This document shows positions 1-6,112 of a stretch of 8,213 bases of DNA, piece by piece. The position numbers were made by a program, and so were the translations under genes. The notes under the pieces were generated by a model that saw nothing but the letters and a program-made list of their open reading frames with translations, had not been told where the DNA came from and did not search any database. Location of the stretch: contig JAUXBV010000119.1 in assembly GCA_030619215.1 (NCBI GenBank), forward strand, positions 1 through 8,213. The letters are read 5' to 3'. This stretch comes from Fibrobacterota bacterium. GTDB lineage: Bacteria > Fibrobacterota > Chitinivibrionia > Chitinivibrionales > JANQEN01. Position 1 is the stretch's first letter; every line of letters starts with the position of its first letter.

Positions 1-269
1 GATTCAAATGGGAATTGAGATAAATTAATGTATCTATTAGTAAAGAATTATAATGATATATTTCCCTATATTTTCATTTTATGAGTTTATACAATAACAT
101 GACATTATCACATAATCAAGAAACATTCAGGTATCAATCCGGCTAAAATAACTTTCCCGGATAAAAACCGTCATATACCTTTATAAAAATCTTTTTTAAA
201 ACAGTACCTATATTTTATTATATTAAATCGTGATCGGTAATAAACGTCCCTATTATTCACGAGGTTCAT
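1..269. other. AT-rich non-coding stretch upstream of the HAMP-domain gene
   Basis: No convincing gene is visible on either strand. The region is very AT-rich and presumably holds the promoter of the plus-strand gene that starts at 270. The best nearby promoter-like pair is TTTAAA (195-200), an 18-bp spacer and TATATT (219-224), which is weak and easily expected by chance in such sequence. A perfect TATAAT lies at 49-54 without a recognisable -35 at the right distance. A short inverted repeat ATCCGG-N14-CCGGAT sits at 137-162. Confidence 0.5.
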
Positions 270-839
270 ATGAGCAATAAAAAAGTCAGACGTCCATTCA
301 GAAACTTTTTCATTAAAAGATCATTACAATTCAGAATAATTTCTGTAATCCTCTTTAGCGTTTTTCTTACGTCATGTATAACAACACTCATTCTCTCCGT
401 TATATATAACTCAAAATCACAGGAAGGGAATTACTATTACATGAGTAATAATATAATGGAGGACCTTGAATTGACAAGCATACTCGGCACGATTTTACCT
501 GCCATAATAACGGCACAGGTCGTCAGCCTGGTTATTGCTATTGCCATCGGCTTGTTCTCTTCCCGTAAAGCTGCGGTACCGGTTTACAAACTGGAGAAAT
601 GGGCCACGCAAATTAAAAAGGGGAGATTAAAAACACATATAGGCTTCAGGGAGATAAAAGAGATGAAAGATCTTACCATTCAATGTAATGCTCTTGCAGA
701 TACCTATACGGAGATCTTCTCAGATATTGACCGGTCACTGTCAAATATTATTGCGGACCCGGTCTATAAATCTCAAACACTATCCAACGAAATAGCAAAT
801 ATACAAAAGATACTCGCAAAGCTTGACTACAAGGATTAG
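270..839 (+). CDS. Small two-helix membrane protein with a C-terminal HAMP-like domain
   Basis: A 189-residue protein of unknown function. The N-terminus is basic (residues 1-20), followed by a first membrane helix (about 22-46), a short loop of about 24 residues (47-70) and a second helix (about 71-97). Residues 98-150 resemble a HAMP linker: first amphipathic helix with the conserved proline (P104), a connector with Gly-x-Leu (G118, L120), and a second helix opening with R-E-I-K-E-M (127-132). HAMP domains normally pass signals from a membrane sensor to a kinase, cyclase or methyl-accepting output. Here only about 40 residues follow, probably helical, with no output domain, and the outer loop is too short for a normal sensor domain. 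The start is supported by GAGG at 261-264, 5 nt before ATG. It may act by pairing with another HAMP protein, which is inference. It could also be a remnant of a larger receptor, but start and stop look natural. It is convergent with dnaJ. Confidence 0.75.
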   Translation: MSNKKVRRPFRNFFIKRSLQFRIISVILFSVFLTSCITTLILSVIYNSKSQEGNYYYMSNNIMEDLELTSILGTILPAIITAQVVSLVIAIAIGLFSSRKAAVPVYKLEKWATQIKKGRLKTHIGFREIKEMKDLTIQCNALADTYTEIFSDIDRSLSNIIADPVYKSQTLSNEIANIQKILAKLDYKD

Positions 840-852
840 CTCGCTCAGCTAA
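836..852. repeat. Short inverted repeat across the two convergent stop codons
   Basis: TTAGCT and AGCTAA (836-841 and 847-852) form a 6-bp inverted repeat around a 5-nt spacer. It overlaps the TAG stop of the HAMP gene and the TGA stop of dnaJ. Neither strand has a U-run after it, so it is a poor intrinsic terminator. It may be chance. Confidence 0.3.
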
Positions 853-1993
853 ACATGTCTTTAGCACGGTCAAAAACATTCTTTGGCTTTTTTTCCAATT
901 CCGCTATTTTTTCAAAGAGTTCCCGCTGCTCACGGTTAAGCTTTGGAGGGGTGTTAACGTGCACTTTTACCAATTGATCACCCCTGTGGTGGCCGTGGAT
1001 TACCGGCAATCCTTTTCCACGAAGCCGGAATATCTTTTCCGATTGTGTCCCTGCCGGTATTTTCAGGCTTACCTTTCCGTCAATACTAGGGATTGTTTTT
1101 GCCGTTCCAAGGGCAGCTTCCGAAAAGCTTATCTCAATTGTACAAAAGACATCAATCCCGTGGCGTTCAAAAAAGTCATCTTTTTCTTCTGTAATAAGAA
1201 CGATGAGGTCCCCGGGAGGGCCGCCACTCAATCCAACGTCTCCCTGGCCGGGGACTGAAATGTAATTGCCTTCAGTAACCCCTGCTGGAATATCAACTGA
1301 AACAGTTGTTTCTCCGGTCTTCCTTCCGCTTCCGCCGCATTTTCCGCACGGATCCCTGACAACACTCCCCTCACCGTGACATGCGGGACAAATCATCTCC
1401 TGAACAACCTGCCCGAACAGCGAACTCGTAAGACGGCGAACACGCCCTGCTCCCCTGCACTGAGAACACTCTATCTTTTTACCGCTCTTTGATCCTGTGC
1501 CGTTGCATTCATCACATTTTATTTTTCTACGGACCTTTATTTTTTTTGTAACACCCTTGTCAATTTCCTTAAGTGTCAATTTTAACCGTATCTGCAGGTC
1601 ATTACCGCGTATACCGCCCGAACGCCTTCTTCCGCGACCTCCTGATGCGCCAAAGCTAAAAAAATCTCCGAACAAAGAATCACCGCCAAAATCCTGCATA
1701 AATGCACGAAGTGCATCGGAAAGGTCAAAACCGCCGAAACCATAACCGCCGAAACCACCTGAAGCACTGTCAAACGCAGCATGACCGAACTGATCGTACT
1801 TTGAACGCTTATCCGGATCTTTTATAATTTCATAGGCTTCTGTAGCTTCCCGAAACTTTTCTTCCGCGCTCTTGTCGCCCGGGTTTTTATCCGGGTGATA
1901 CTTAACTGCAAGCTTGCGGTATGCCTTTTTTATATCAGATTCACCGGCATCCTTCGAAAGACCCAGCACTTCATAGTAGTCTCTTTTTGCCAT
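845..1993 (-). CDS. dnaJ: DnaJ, HSP40 co-chaperone (type I)
   Basis: Cytoplasmic co-chaperone that delivers unfolded clients to DnaK and stimulates its ATPase. At 382 residues it has the full class I layout. The J domain (about 4-70) carries the HPD triad at 33-35. A Gly/Phe-rich linker (about 79-117) includes a short D-L-S-D-A-L helix. The zinc domain has all four CxxCxGxG motifs at 160-167, 176-183, 202-209 and 216-223. The C-terminal substrate-binding and dimerisation domains follow. The start M-A-K-R-D-Y-Y is the family's usual one. No good Shine-Dalgarno precedes it: the upstream sequence is purine-rich A-tract only. It is the last gene of the chaperone cluster, 130 bp after dnaK, with a large palindrome in between. 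It ends 5 bp from the convergent HAMP gene with no obvious terminator. Confidence 0.98.
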   Translation of the reverse strand: MAKRDYYEVLGLSKDAGESDIKKAYRKLAVKYHPDKNPGDKSAEEKFREATEAYEIIKDPDKRSKYDQFGHAAFDSASGGFGGYGFGGFDLSDALRAFMQDFGGDSLFGDFFSFGASGGRGRRRSGGIRGNDLQIRLKLTLKEIDKGVTKKIKVRRKIKCDECNGTGSKSGKKIECSQCRGAGRVRRLTSSLFGQVVQEMICPACHGEGSVVRDPCGKCGGSGRKTGETTVSVDIPAGVTEGNYISVPGQGDVGLSGGPPGDLIVLITEEKDDFFERHGIDVFCTIEISFSEAALGTAKTIPSIDGKVSLKIPAGTQSEKIFRLRGKGLPVIHGHHRGDQLVKVHVNTPPKLNREQRELFEKIAELEKKPKNVFDRAKDMFS

Positions 1994-2031
1994 ATTATTT
2001 CTTTTATTAATTGATCTTTATTGAAACGAAA

Positions 2032-2118
2032 GAGTAAATGCGTGAATGTGTTAATGCGTATAAGTATAAAATATTTTTTTCGTATACATTATTTGTATAC
2101 ACATCCACGCATTTACTC
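2032..2118. repeat. 87-bp palindromic element between dnaK and dnaJ
   Basis: Two 20-bp arms (2032-2051 and 2099-2118) are inverted repeats matching at 19 of 20 positions. The one mismatch (2045 against 2105) is A·C on the plus strand but a G·U wobble in the minus-strand transcript, so the dnaK-dnaJ RNA can pair along the whole arm. Inside, TAATG (2052-2056) can pair with 2087-2091 and TATA (2059-2062) with 2083-2086, extending the stem past a 7-nt bulge. It ends 5 bp from the dnaK stop and begins 38 bp before the dnaJ start. No U-run follows on the minus strand, so it is not a classical terminator. It may be an mRNA processing or stabilising structure, or a small dispersed palindromic repeat. 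No target-site duplication is evident. Confidence 0.85.
2036..2059 (+). repeat. Three tandem 8-bp repeats within the palindrome arm
   Basis: Three consecutive octamers follow the pattern NAATGYGT: AAATGCGT (2036-2043), GAATGTGT (2044-2051) and TAATGCGT (2052-2059). The opposite arm, read on the minus strand, carries AAATGCGT and GGATGTGT. The palindrome therefore seems built from a repeated octamer. This could help to recognise relatives elsewhere in the genome. Confidence 0.6.
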
Positions 2119-2123
2119 AATAA

Positions 2124-4097
2124 CTATTTGTCATCGTCAACAACTTCAAAATCAGCGTCCACAGCGCCATCCTTCTTGTCACCGCCGGTATCTGCACCGG
2201 TGTCAGTACCCGCAGTCTGTGCATCGCCTGCGGCCTGCGGCCCTGCATCAGATCCCGGGCCCGCGCCTGCGCCCTGTGCACCCTGAGCAGCAGCCTGTTG
2301 TTTATAAATTTCTTCCGCCATTTTGTGAGATGCCTGAGTTAATGTCTCCATACTCTTTTTTATAGCTTCGATATCGTCGCCTTTTGCTTTCTCTTTCAGA
2401 TCATCAAGGGCGGATTGAATTTTTCCTTTATCTTCGTCCGAAACCTTATCACCAACCTCTTTAAGCGTCTTCTCTGTCTGAAAGATCATATGATCAGCAT
2501 TATTCCTTACATCTACCTTTTCCCTTTCTTTCTTATCATGTTCAGCATGCGCTTCCGCATCCTTAACCATTTTCCGGACTTCCTCTTCTGACAATCCGCT
2601 TGAAGACTCTATTTTAATCTGTTGTTCCTTGCCTGTTCCAAGATCCTTTGCACTAACATTCAATATTCCATTATTGTCAATGTCAAAAGACACCTCAATT
2701 TGAGGTACACCGCGAGCTGCAACAGGTATTCCAACAAGATCAAATTTACCGAGCAGCCTGTTATGAGCAGCCATTTCACGCTCGCCCTGATATACCATTA
2801 TAGATACTGCGGGCTGATTATCCGAGGCCGTGGAAAAAACCTGGCTTTTTTTAGTGGGGATTGTTGTATTACGTTCTATAAGCTTTGTAAAAACACCGCC
2901 AAGAGTCTCTATACCGAGAGATAGAGGGGTTACATCCAGAAGGAGCACATCCTTTACAGACTCATCACCGCCCAGAATTGCACCCTGAATTGCAGCACCG
3001 ACAGCAACGACCTCATCTGGGTTTACTCCCTTATTGGGTGCCCTGCCAAAAAGCTCCTCAACTCTTTTCTGGACGGCAGGGATACGGGTCGATCCTCCTA
3101 CCAGGATAACTTCCTTGATTTCCGAAATGTTGATCTTTGCATCGACAACAGCTTTTTCACAAGGTTCTACCGTACGCGCGATCAAATGTTCGACCAGAGC
3201 CTCAAATTTTGCCCTGGTGATAGCGACATCGAGATGTTTCGGGCCACTTGCATCCGCGGTTATGAACGGCAGGTTGACATTGGTCTGCATCGCTGTTGAC
3301 AACTCACATTTTGCTTTTTCCGCTGCCTCTTTCAGGCGTTGAAGAGCCATACGATCCTGCCTGAGGTCAATACCATTCTCCTTTTTAAATTCATCCGCTA
3401 TGAAGTCAATAAGGACCTGGTCGAAATCATCACCGCCGAGGTGGGTATCGCCATTCGTTGATTTTACTTCAAACAAACCTTCTCCAATTTCAAGTATTGA
3501 AATATCAAAAGTACCGCCACCAAGGTCAAATACGGCAATAGTTTCGCTGGTTTTCTTATCAAGACCATAGGCAAGAGATGCAGCAGTCGGCTCGTTAACG
3601 ATTCTCTTTACGTCAAATCCTGCAATCCTTCCCGCATCTTTTGTTGCCTGCCGCTGGGAATCATTAAAATAAGCAGGGACTGTTATAACCGCTTCCTTAA
3701 CCTCCTGGCCAAGGTAATCTTCGGCAGCTTTTTTAAGATACTGCAGGACCATTGCTGAAATTTCAGGTGGAGTATAATCCTTATTATCTACATTCACCTT
3801 CACCACCTCCGAAGGCCCGCCAACAATCTTATAAGGAACAATCTTCTCTTCCGATTCAACCTCATTATGCCTCCGCCCCATAAACCGTTTGATTGAATAA
3901 ACGGTGTCAGTCGGATTGGTAATAGCCTGGCGACGTGCAATTGAGCCTGTCAACCGCTCGCCGCTTTTACTGAAAGCTACTATAGAAGGCGTCGTTCTTC
4001 CTCCTTCGGAGTTCGGAATAACTACCGGTTTTCCACCTTCCATAACAGCTACGCATGAATTGGTTGTTCCCAGGTCAATGCCTATTATTTTCCCCAT
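2124..4097 (-). CDS. dnaK: DnaK, HSP70 chaperone
   Basis: ATP-driven cytoplasmic chaperone that binds exposed hydrophobic peptides. It works with DnaJ (ATPase stimulation) and GrpE (nucleotide exchange), both encoded in this cluster. At 657 residues it is slightly longer than typical. The nucleotide-binding domain shows the phosphate-1 motif G-I-D-L-G-T-T-N (6-13), N-E-P-T-A-A (168-173), D-L-G-G-G-T-F-D (191-198) and the adenosine motif [10 protein letters not shown] (331-340). The hydrophobic interdomain linker V-L-L-L-D-V-T-P is at 384-391. The substrate-binding domain and helical lid follow. From about 600 the tail is Ala/Gly/Asp-rich and encoded by locally GC-rich DNA, ending in the usual acidic E-V-V-D-D-D-K. 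The start has a strong AGGAGG (4103-4108), 5 nt upstream. The spacer before it holds two hairpins and a possible promoter. Confidence 0.99.
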   Translation of the reverse strand: MGKIIGIDLGTTNSCVAVMEGGKPVVIPNSEGGRTTPSIVAFSKSGERLTGSIARRQAITNPTDTVYSIKRFMGRRHNEVESEEKIVPYKIVGGPSEVVKVNVDNKDYTPPEISAMVLQYLKKAAEDYLGQEVKEAVITVPAYFNDSQRQATKDAGRIAGFDVKRIVNEPTAASLAYGLDKKTSETIAVFDLGGGTFDISILEIGEGLFEVKSTNGDTHLGGDDFDQVLIDFIADEFKKENGIDLRQDRMALQRLKEAAEKAKCELSTAMQTNVNLPFITADASGPKHLDVAITRAKFEALVEHLIARTVEPCEKAVVDAKINISEIKEVILVGGSTRIPAVQKRVEELFGRAPNKGVNPDEVVAVGAAIQGAILGGDESVKDVLLLDVTPLSLGIETLGGVFTKLIERNTTIPTKKSQVFSTASDNQPAVSIMVYQGEREMAAHNRLLGKFDLVGIPVAARGVPQIEVSFDIDNNGILNVSAKDLGTGKEQQIKIESSSGLSEEEVRKMVKDAEAHAEHDKKEREKVDVRNNADHMIFQTEKTLKEVGDKVSDEDKGKIQSALDDLKEKAKGDDIEAIKKSMETLTQASHKMAEEIYKQQAAAQGAQGAGAGPGSDAGPQAAGDAQTAGTDTGADTGGDKKDGAVDADFEVVDDDK

Positions 4098-4117
4098 TTG
4101 GTCCTCCTTTAATCTGA

Positions 4118-4147
4118 TTTATACTAAATGTTAATTTTTATTTTCAA
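4118..4147 (-). promoter_or_regulatory. Possible internal promoter before dnaK
   Basis: On the minus strand TTGAAA (4142-4147) is followed after 18 bp by TATAAA (4118-4123), a fair sigma-70-like pair. Transcription would start near 4111, only just upstream of the Shine-Dalgarno at 4103-4108, giving a very short leader. In AT-rich DNA such a match can arise by chance. It would let dnaK and dnaJ be made independently of groES-grpE. Confidence 0.3.
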
Positions 4148-4155
4148 AGGCTAAC

Positions 4156-4168
4156 CCAGCAGAGCTGG
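4156..4168 (-). other. Small GC-rich hairpin before dnaK
   Basis: In the minus-strand RNA CCAGC and GCUGG pair around the 3-nt loop UCU. It lies 4 nt downstream of the larger hairpin at 4173-4228. No U-run follows, so termination is unlikely. It may be part of a structured spacer. Confidence 0.4.
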
Positions 4169-4172
4169 ATAA

Positions 4173-4228
4173 GATTCTCTAGGTCTGATTTATCTACGAA
4201 AAAAAGTAGATAATTCAGACATAGAATC
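4173..4228 (-). other. Long RNA hairpin between grpE and dnaK
   Basis: Arms 4183-4197 and 4206-4220 pair at 14 of 15 positions around an 8-nt loop. A second stem of 6 bp (4173-4178 with 4223-4228) continues after a small internal loop. The structure starts 4 nt after the grpE stop codon. In the minus-strand RNA the loop is U-rich, but no U-run follows the stem, so it does not look like an intrinsic terminator. A role in mRNA cleavage or in protecting the 3' end of the upstream message is likely, but this is inference. Confidence 0.75.
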
Positions 4229-4232
4229 TAAA

Positions 4233-4913
4233 TTATTCAGAAGCCGCCTCTTCCGATATTTCCTCTCTATCCTCATTTTTATCTTTATTCTCTGCTTCCG
4301 GCGGTACTCCGGCAGAGACAATTACTTTCGCATGCTTAATAACATGGTTCTTCAGTTTGTACCCTTTTTCATATATTTCAATAATATGATCCTCTTCTAT
4401 TTCATCATGAGGCGTTTTCATCATTGCGTTATGTATCTCGGGGTCAAATTCATCCCCTACTTCTGTAAAGACTTCGAGTCCGTTCTTCTTAAGATTCTCA
4501 TCCAGTTTTGTAAATATTAATTTCATCCCTTCAAGGAAAGTTATATAATCTTCATTTTCACCTGCCATAGCAAGCGCTCTTTCAAAGCTTTCCCGAACCT
4601 CGATGATATCACGCATGAGTCGTTCATTGGCAGATTCTACCAGACGTTCATACTCTTTGCTTGTACGGCGCTTATAATTATCAAACTCTGCCATCAATCG
4701 AATATATTTATCTTTCTGCCTCTCCAATTCCTCTTTGAGGGCTTCGATTGGATCCTTGCTTTCTTCTTCGGCAGTTTCCTCTTTTTCAACAGCGACCTCT
4801 TCCTTCTCTTCTTTTTTTAGCCCTTCTTCTTTATCTGTCTCTTTTTGGTCTTTTGCAGCGCTGTCCTCTTGCTCAACAATTTCTCTCTCAATCTCCTTTT
4901 TCTTTTTCTTCAT
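4233..4913 (-). CDS. grpE: GrpE, nucleotide exchange factor for DnaK
   Basis: GrpE dimers open the DnaK nucleotide-binding domain so that ADP leaves, and often act as the thermosensor of the HSP70 cycle. At 226 residues it is somewhat longer than usual, because both ends are extended. The first 52 residues are a Lys/Glu-rich, low-complexity segment and the last 25 are again very acidic. In between, the long dimer helix runs from about 54 to 115 and includes the conserved A-E-F-D-N-Y-K-R-R (75-83). The C-terminal beta domain (about 145-202) includes F-D-P-E-I-H-N-A-M (156-164) and E-K-G-Y-K-L (182-187). GAGGG (4919-4923) stands 5 nt before the ATG. It follows hrcA after 80 bp and precedes dnaK by 135 bp. 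Confidence 0.97.
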   Translation of the reverse strand: MKKKKKEIEREIVEQEDSAAKDQKETDKEEGLKKEEKEEVAVEKEETAEEESKDPIEALKEELERQKDKYIRLMAEFDNYKRRTSKEYERLVESANERLMRDIIEVRESFERALAMAGENEDYITFLEGMKLIFTKLDENLKKNGLEVFTEVGDEFDPEIHNAMMKTPHDEIEEDHIIEIYEKGYKLKNHVIKHAKVIVSAGVPPEAENKDKNEDREEISEEAASE

Positions 4914-4949
4914 GTAATCCCTCGCTCTATAATCCTATTAATTGAATTG

Positions 4950-4979
4950 TTGACAATAAATAGCTTCATTCTTTATAAA
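4950..4979 (+). promoter_or_regulatory. Promoter-like sequence pointing antisense into hrcA
   Basis: On the plus strand a consensus TTGACA (4950-4955), an 18-bp spacer and TATAAA (4974-4979) lie in the hrcA-grpE spacer. A transcript starting near 4986 would run antisense into the 3' end of hrcA. No plus-strand gene follows. The -35 is perfect and the -10 good, but the surrounding DNA is AT-rich, so chance is a serious alternative. Confidence 0.3.
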
Positions 4980-4993
4980 AAGTAAATCTAAAA

Positions 4994-6028
4994 TTATTTA
5001 TATAATTCTCCAAGAACTTTCGATGTGTATTCAACCGCTGAAATGAGAAGCGGATATTGCATTCTTTTGGGGCCGATAACACCAAGTGCTCCTTTCATAT
5101 GGCCTATCCGATATGAGGTCTTGACAATACTAAATGAGCTAAACCTTCCCTTTTCTATTTCACCGCCGATAGCAACAATAACGCGGCTGCTCGTATCATC
5201 CTCTTCTCCAAACATATGTATTAAAAGACTTTTCTCTTCAAGAATTTCTATTATGGAGCTAACCTGCTGTTTATTAAAAAATTCCGGTTTCAAAAGGATA
5301 TTTGTTTTTCCCTCGGTAAACACCTCGCTGGAAGTGCTCTTTTCAAGAATCTTTTGTATTGATGGGATAAAAAGTTTAATAACACCTAAAACGTATGTTT
5401 TCACATCTGAAAAAGCTTCACCCTCTTTAAGAAATATCTCCTGTAACGACATGCCATAAAATCGATCATTAATAACCTGGCATGCTGCTTCAATATTTTT
5501 CTGCTCAATTCCTGTCGATAACTCTACAATAATGCTTTTAACAAAACCGGAATCGATAGTAAGGTTCATCAGGTACCGCTGATGTCCGATTTCATGAATA
5601 TGGAGGTGCCTAAAAATACCGCTTTGCAACTCCGGTGAAAGTATCACGCCCAGCTGGTCGGTTGCCCTGCTCAATGCCTTTGACGTTGCCTCCATGAGCA
5701 AATGTAAATCAGACGGCTCTACCTTGGAAATATCAGTCCGTATCTGCTCTTGTATATGTTTCGGCAGCATTGCCATTTTTATCATCTTGTCGACATAGTG
5801 ACGGTACCCACTGTCTGTCGGTACACGCCCTGCAGAGGTGTGCGGCTGAAAAATAAATCCTTTCTCTTCCAAATCACCCATGACGTTGCGAATGGTTGCC
5901 GGAGAAAGGTTAAAGCCTTTCTGCTTTGAAATAAAACGGGATCCTGTCGGCGATGCGGTCAGGATATAATTCCTGACTATCGCCTCCAAAACATGAATTT
6001 CCCGTTCGGTTAATGTTACCGTTTCCAT
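4994..6028 (-). CDS. hrcA: HrcA, heat-inducible transcription repressor (CIRCE-binding)
   Basis: Repressor of chaperone operons. In the known family a dimer binds the CIRCE inverted repeat and needs GroEL to stay active, so free GroEL reports on folding load. The protein has 344 residues, the usual length. The N-terminal winged-helix domain is clear: recognition helix region L-S-P-A-T-I-R-N-V-M (41-50) and the wing with H-T-S-A-G-R-V-P-T (63-71) and G-Y-R-H-Y-V-D (74-80). The remainder is the GAF-like and dimerisation region. The chosen ATG is the first in frame after a stop codon at 6035-6037. It has no Shine-Dalgarno, and a strong hairpin ends 11 nt upstream, suggesting low translation. The gene lies 84 bp after groEL in the same direction. 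The likely target is the partial CIRCE before groES. Confidence 0.97.
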   Translation of the reverse strand: METVTLTEREIHVLEAIVRNYILTASPTGSRFISKQKGFNLSPATIRNVMGDLEEKGFIFQPHTSAGRVPTDSGYRHYVDKMIKMAMLPKHIQEQIRTDISKVEPSDLHLLMEATSKALSRATDQLGVILSPELQSGIFRHLHIHEIGHQRYLMNLTIDSGFVKSIIVELSTGIEQKNIEAACQVINDRFYGMSLQEIFLKEGEAFSDVKTYVLGVIKLFIPSIQKILEKSTSSEVFTEGKTNILLKPEFFNKQQVSSIIEILEEKSLLIHMFGEEDDTSSRVIVAIGGEIEKGRFSSFSIVKTSYRIGHMKGALGVIGPKRMQYPLLISAVEYTSKVLGELYK

Positions 6029-6039
6029 AATAGATCAGA

Positions 6040-6070
6040 AATGCCATGGGAGTCGTACTCCCACGGCATT
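6040..6070 (-). terminator. Terminator-like hairpin between groEL and hrcA
   Basis: Arms 6040-6053 and 6057-6070 form a 14-bp stem with a 3-nt loop. The only non-Watson-Crick pair (6046 with 6064) is G·U in the minus-strand RNA but A·C on the plus strand, so the structure suits groEL-direction transcription. The tail after the stem is a short, interrupted U-run (U-C-U), so termination is probably partial. It would raise groES-groEL message over the downstream genes. The stem base is 11 nt from the hrcA start codon and occupies the place of its ribosome-binding site. Confidence 0.7.
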
Positions 6071-6104
6071 AAATTGGCTTATATCTTTAATATTACCATG
6101 GGAA
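6058..6104 (-). other. Alternative pairing that could block the groEL-hrcA terminator
   Basis: In the minus-strand RNA the segment at 6096-6104, nearly a copy of the 3' arm of the terminator stem, can pair with 6058-6066, the 5' arm. That gives 9 pairs, two of them G·U, with a 29-nt loop. This pairing excludes the 14-bp terminator stem at 6040-6070, as in attenuators. The first segment lies 8 nt after the groEL stop codon, where a terminating ribosome would cover it. The longer stem is more stable, so the alternative would have to act kinetically. Its core CCATGG is self-complementary, so chance is possible. Confidence 0.35.
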
Positions 6105-6112
6105 GCATACAT

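Noticed and set aside
137..162. ATCCGG-N14-CCGGAT inverted repeat upstream of the HAMP gene
   Set aside because: The arms are only 6 bp, there is no U-run on either strand, and it is over 100 bp from the gene; not distinguishable from chance.
366..377. Lipobox-like L-T-S-C at residues 33-36 of the HAMP protein
   Set aside because: The hydrophobic stretch continues about ten residues past the cysteine, which fits a membrane helix better than a lipoprotein cleavage site.
836..852. TTAGCT-N5-AGCTAA dyad as a degenerate CIRCE
   Set aside because: The arms are too short, the spacer is 5 rather than about 9, and it lies over stop codons rather than at a promoter.
861..867. TTAGCAC heptamer, like a CIRCE arm, near the 3' end of dnaJ
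   Set aside because: It is inside coding sequence, continues GG rather than TC, and no GAGTGCTAA arm follows at the right distance.
4924..4955. TTGTCA plus TTATAG/TATAGA as a promoter for grpE
   Set aside because: Spacing of 18-19 bp to a poor -10, and the start point would fall within or past the Shine-Dalgarno; hrcA read-through explains grpE better.
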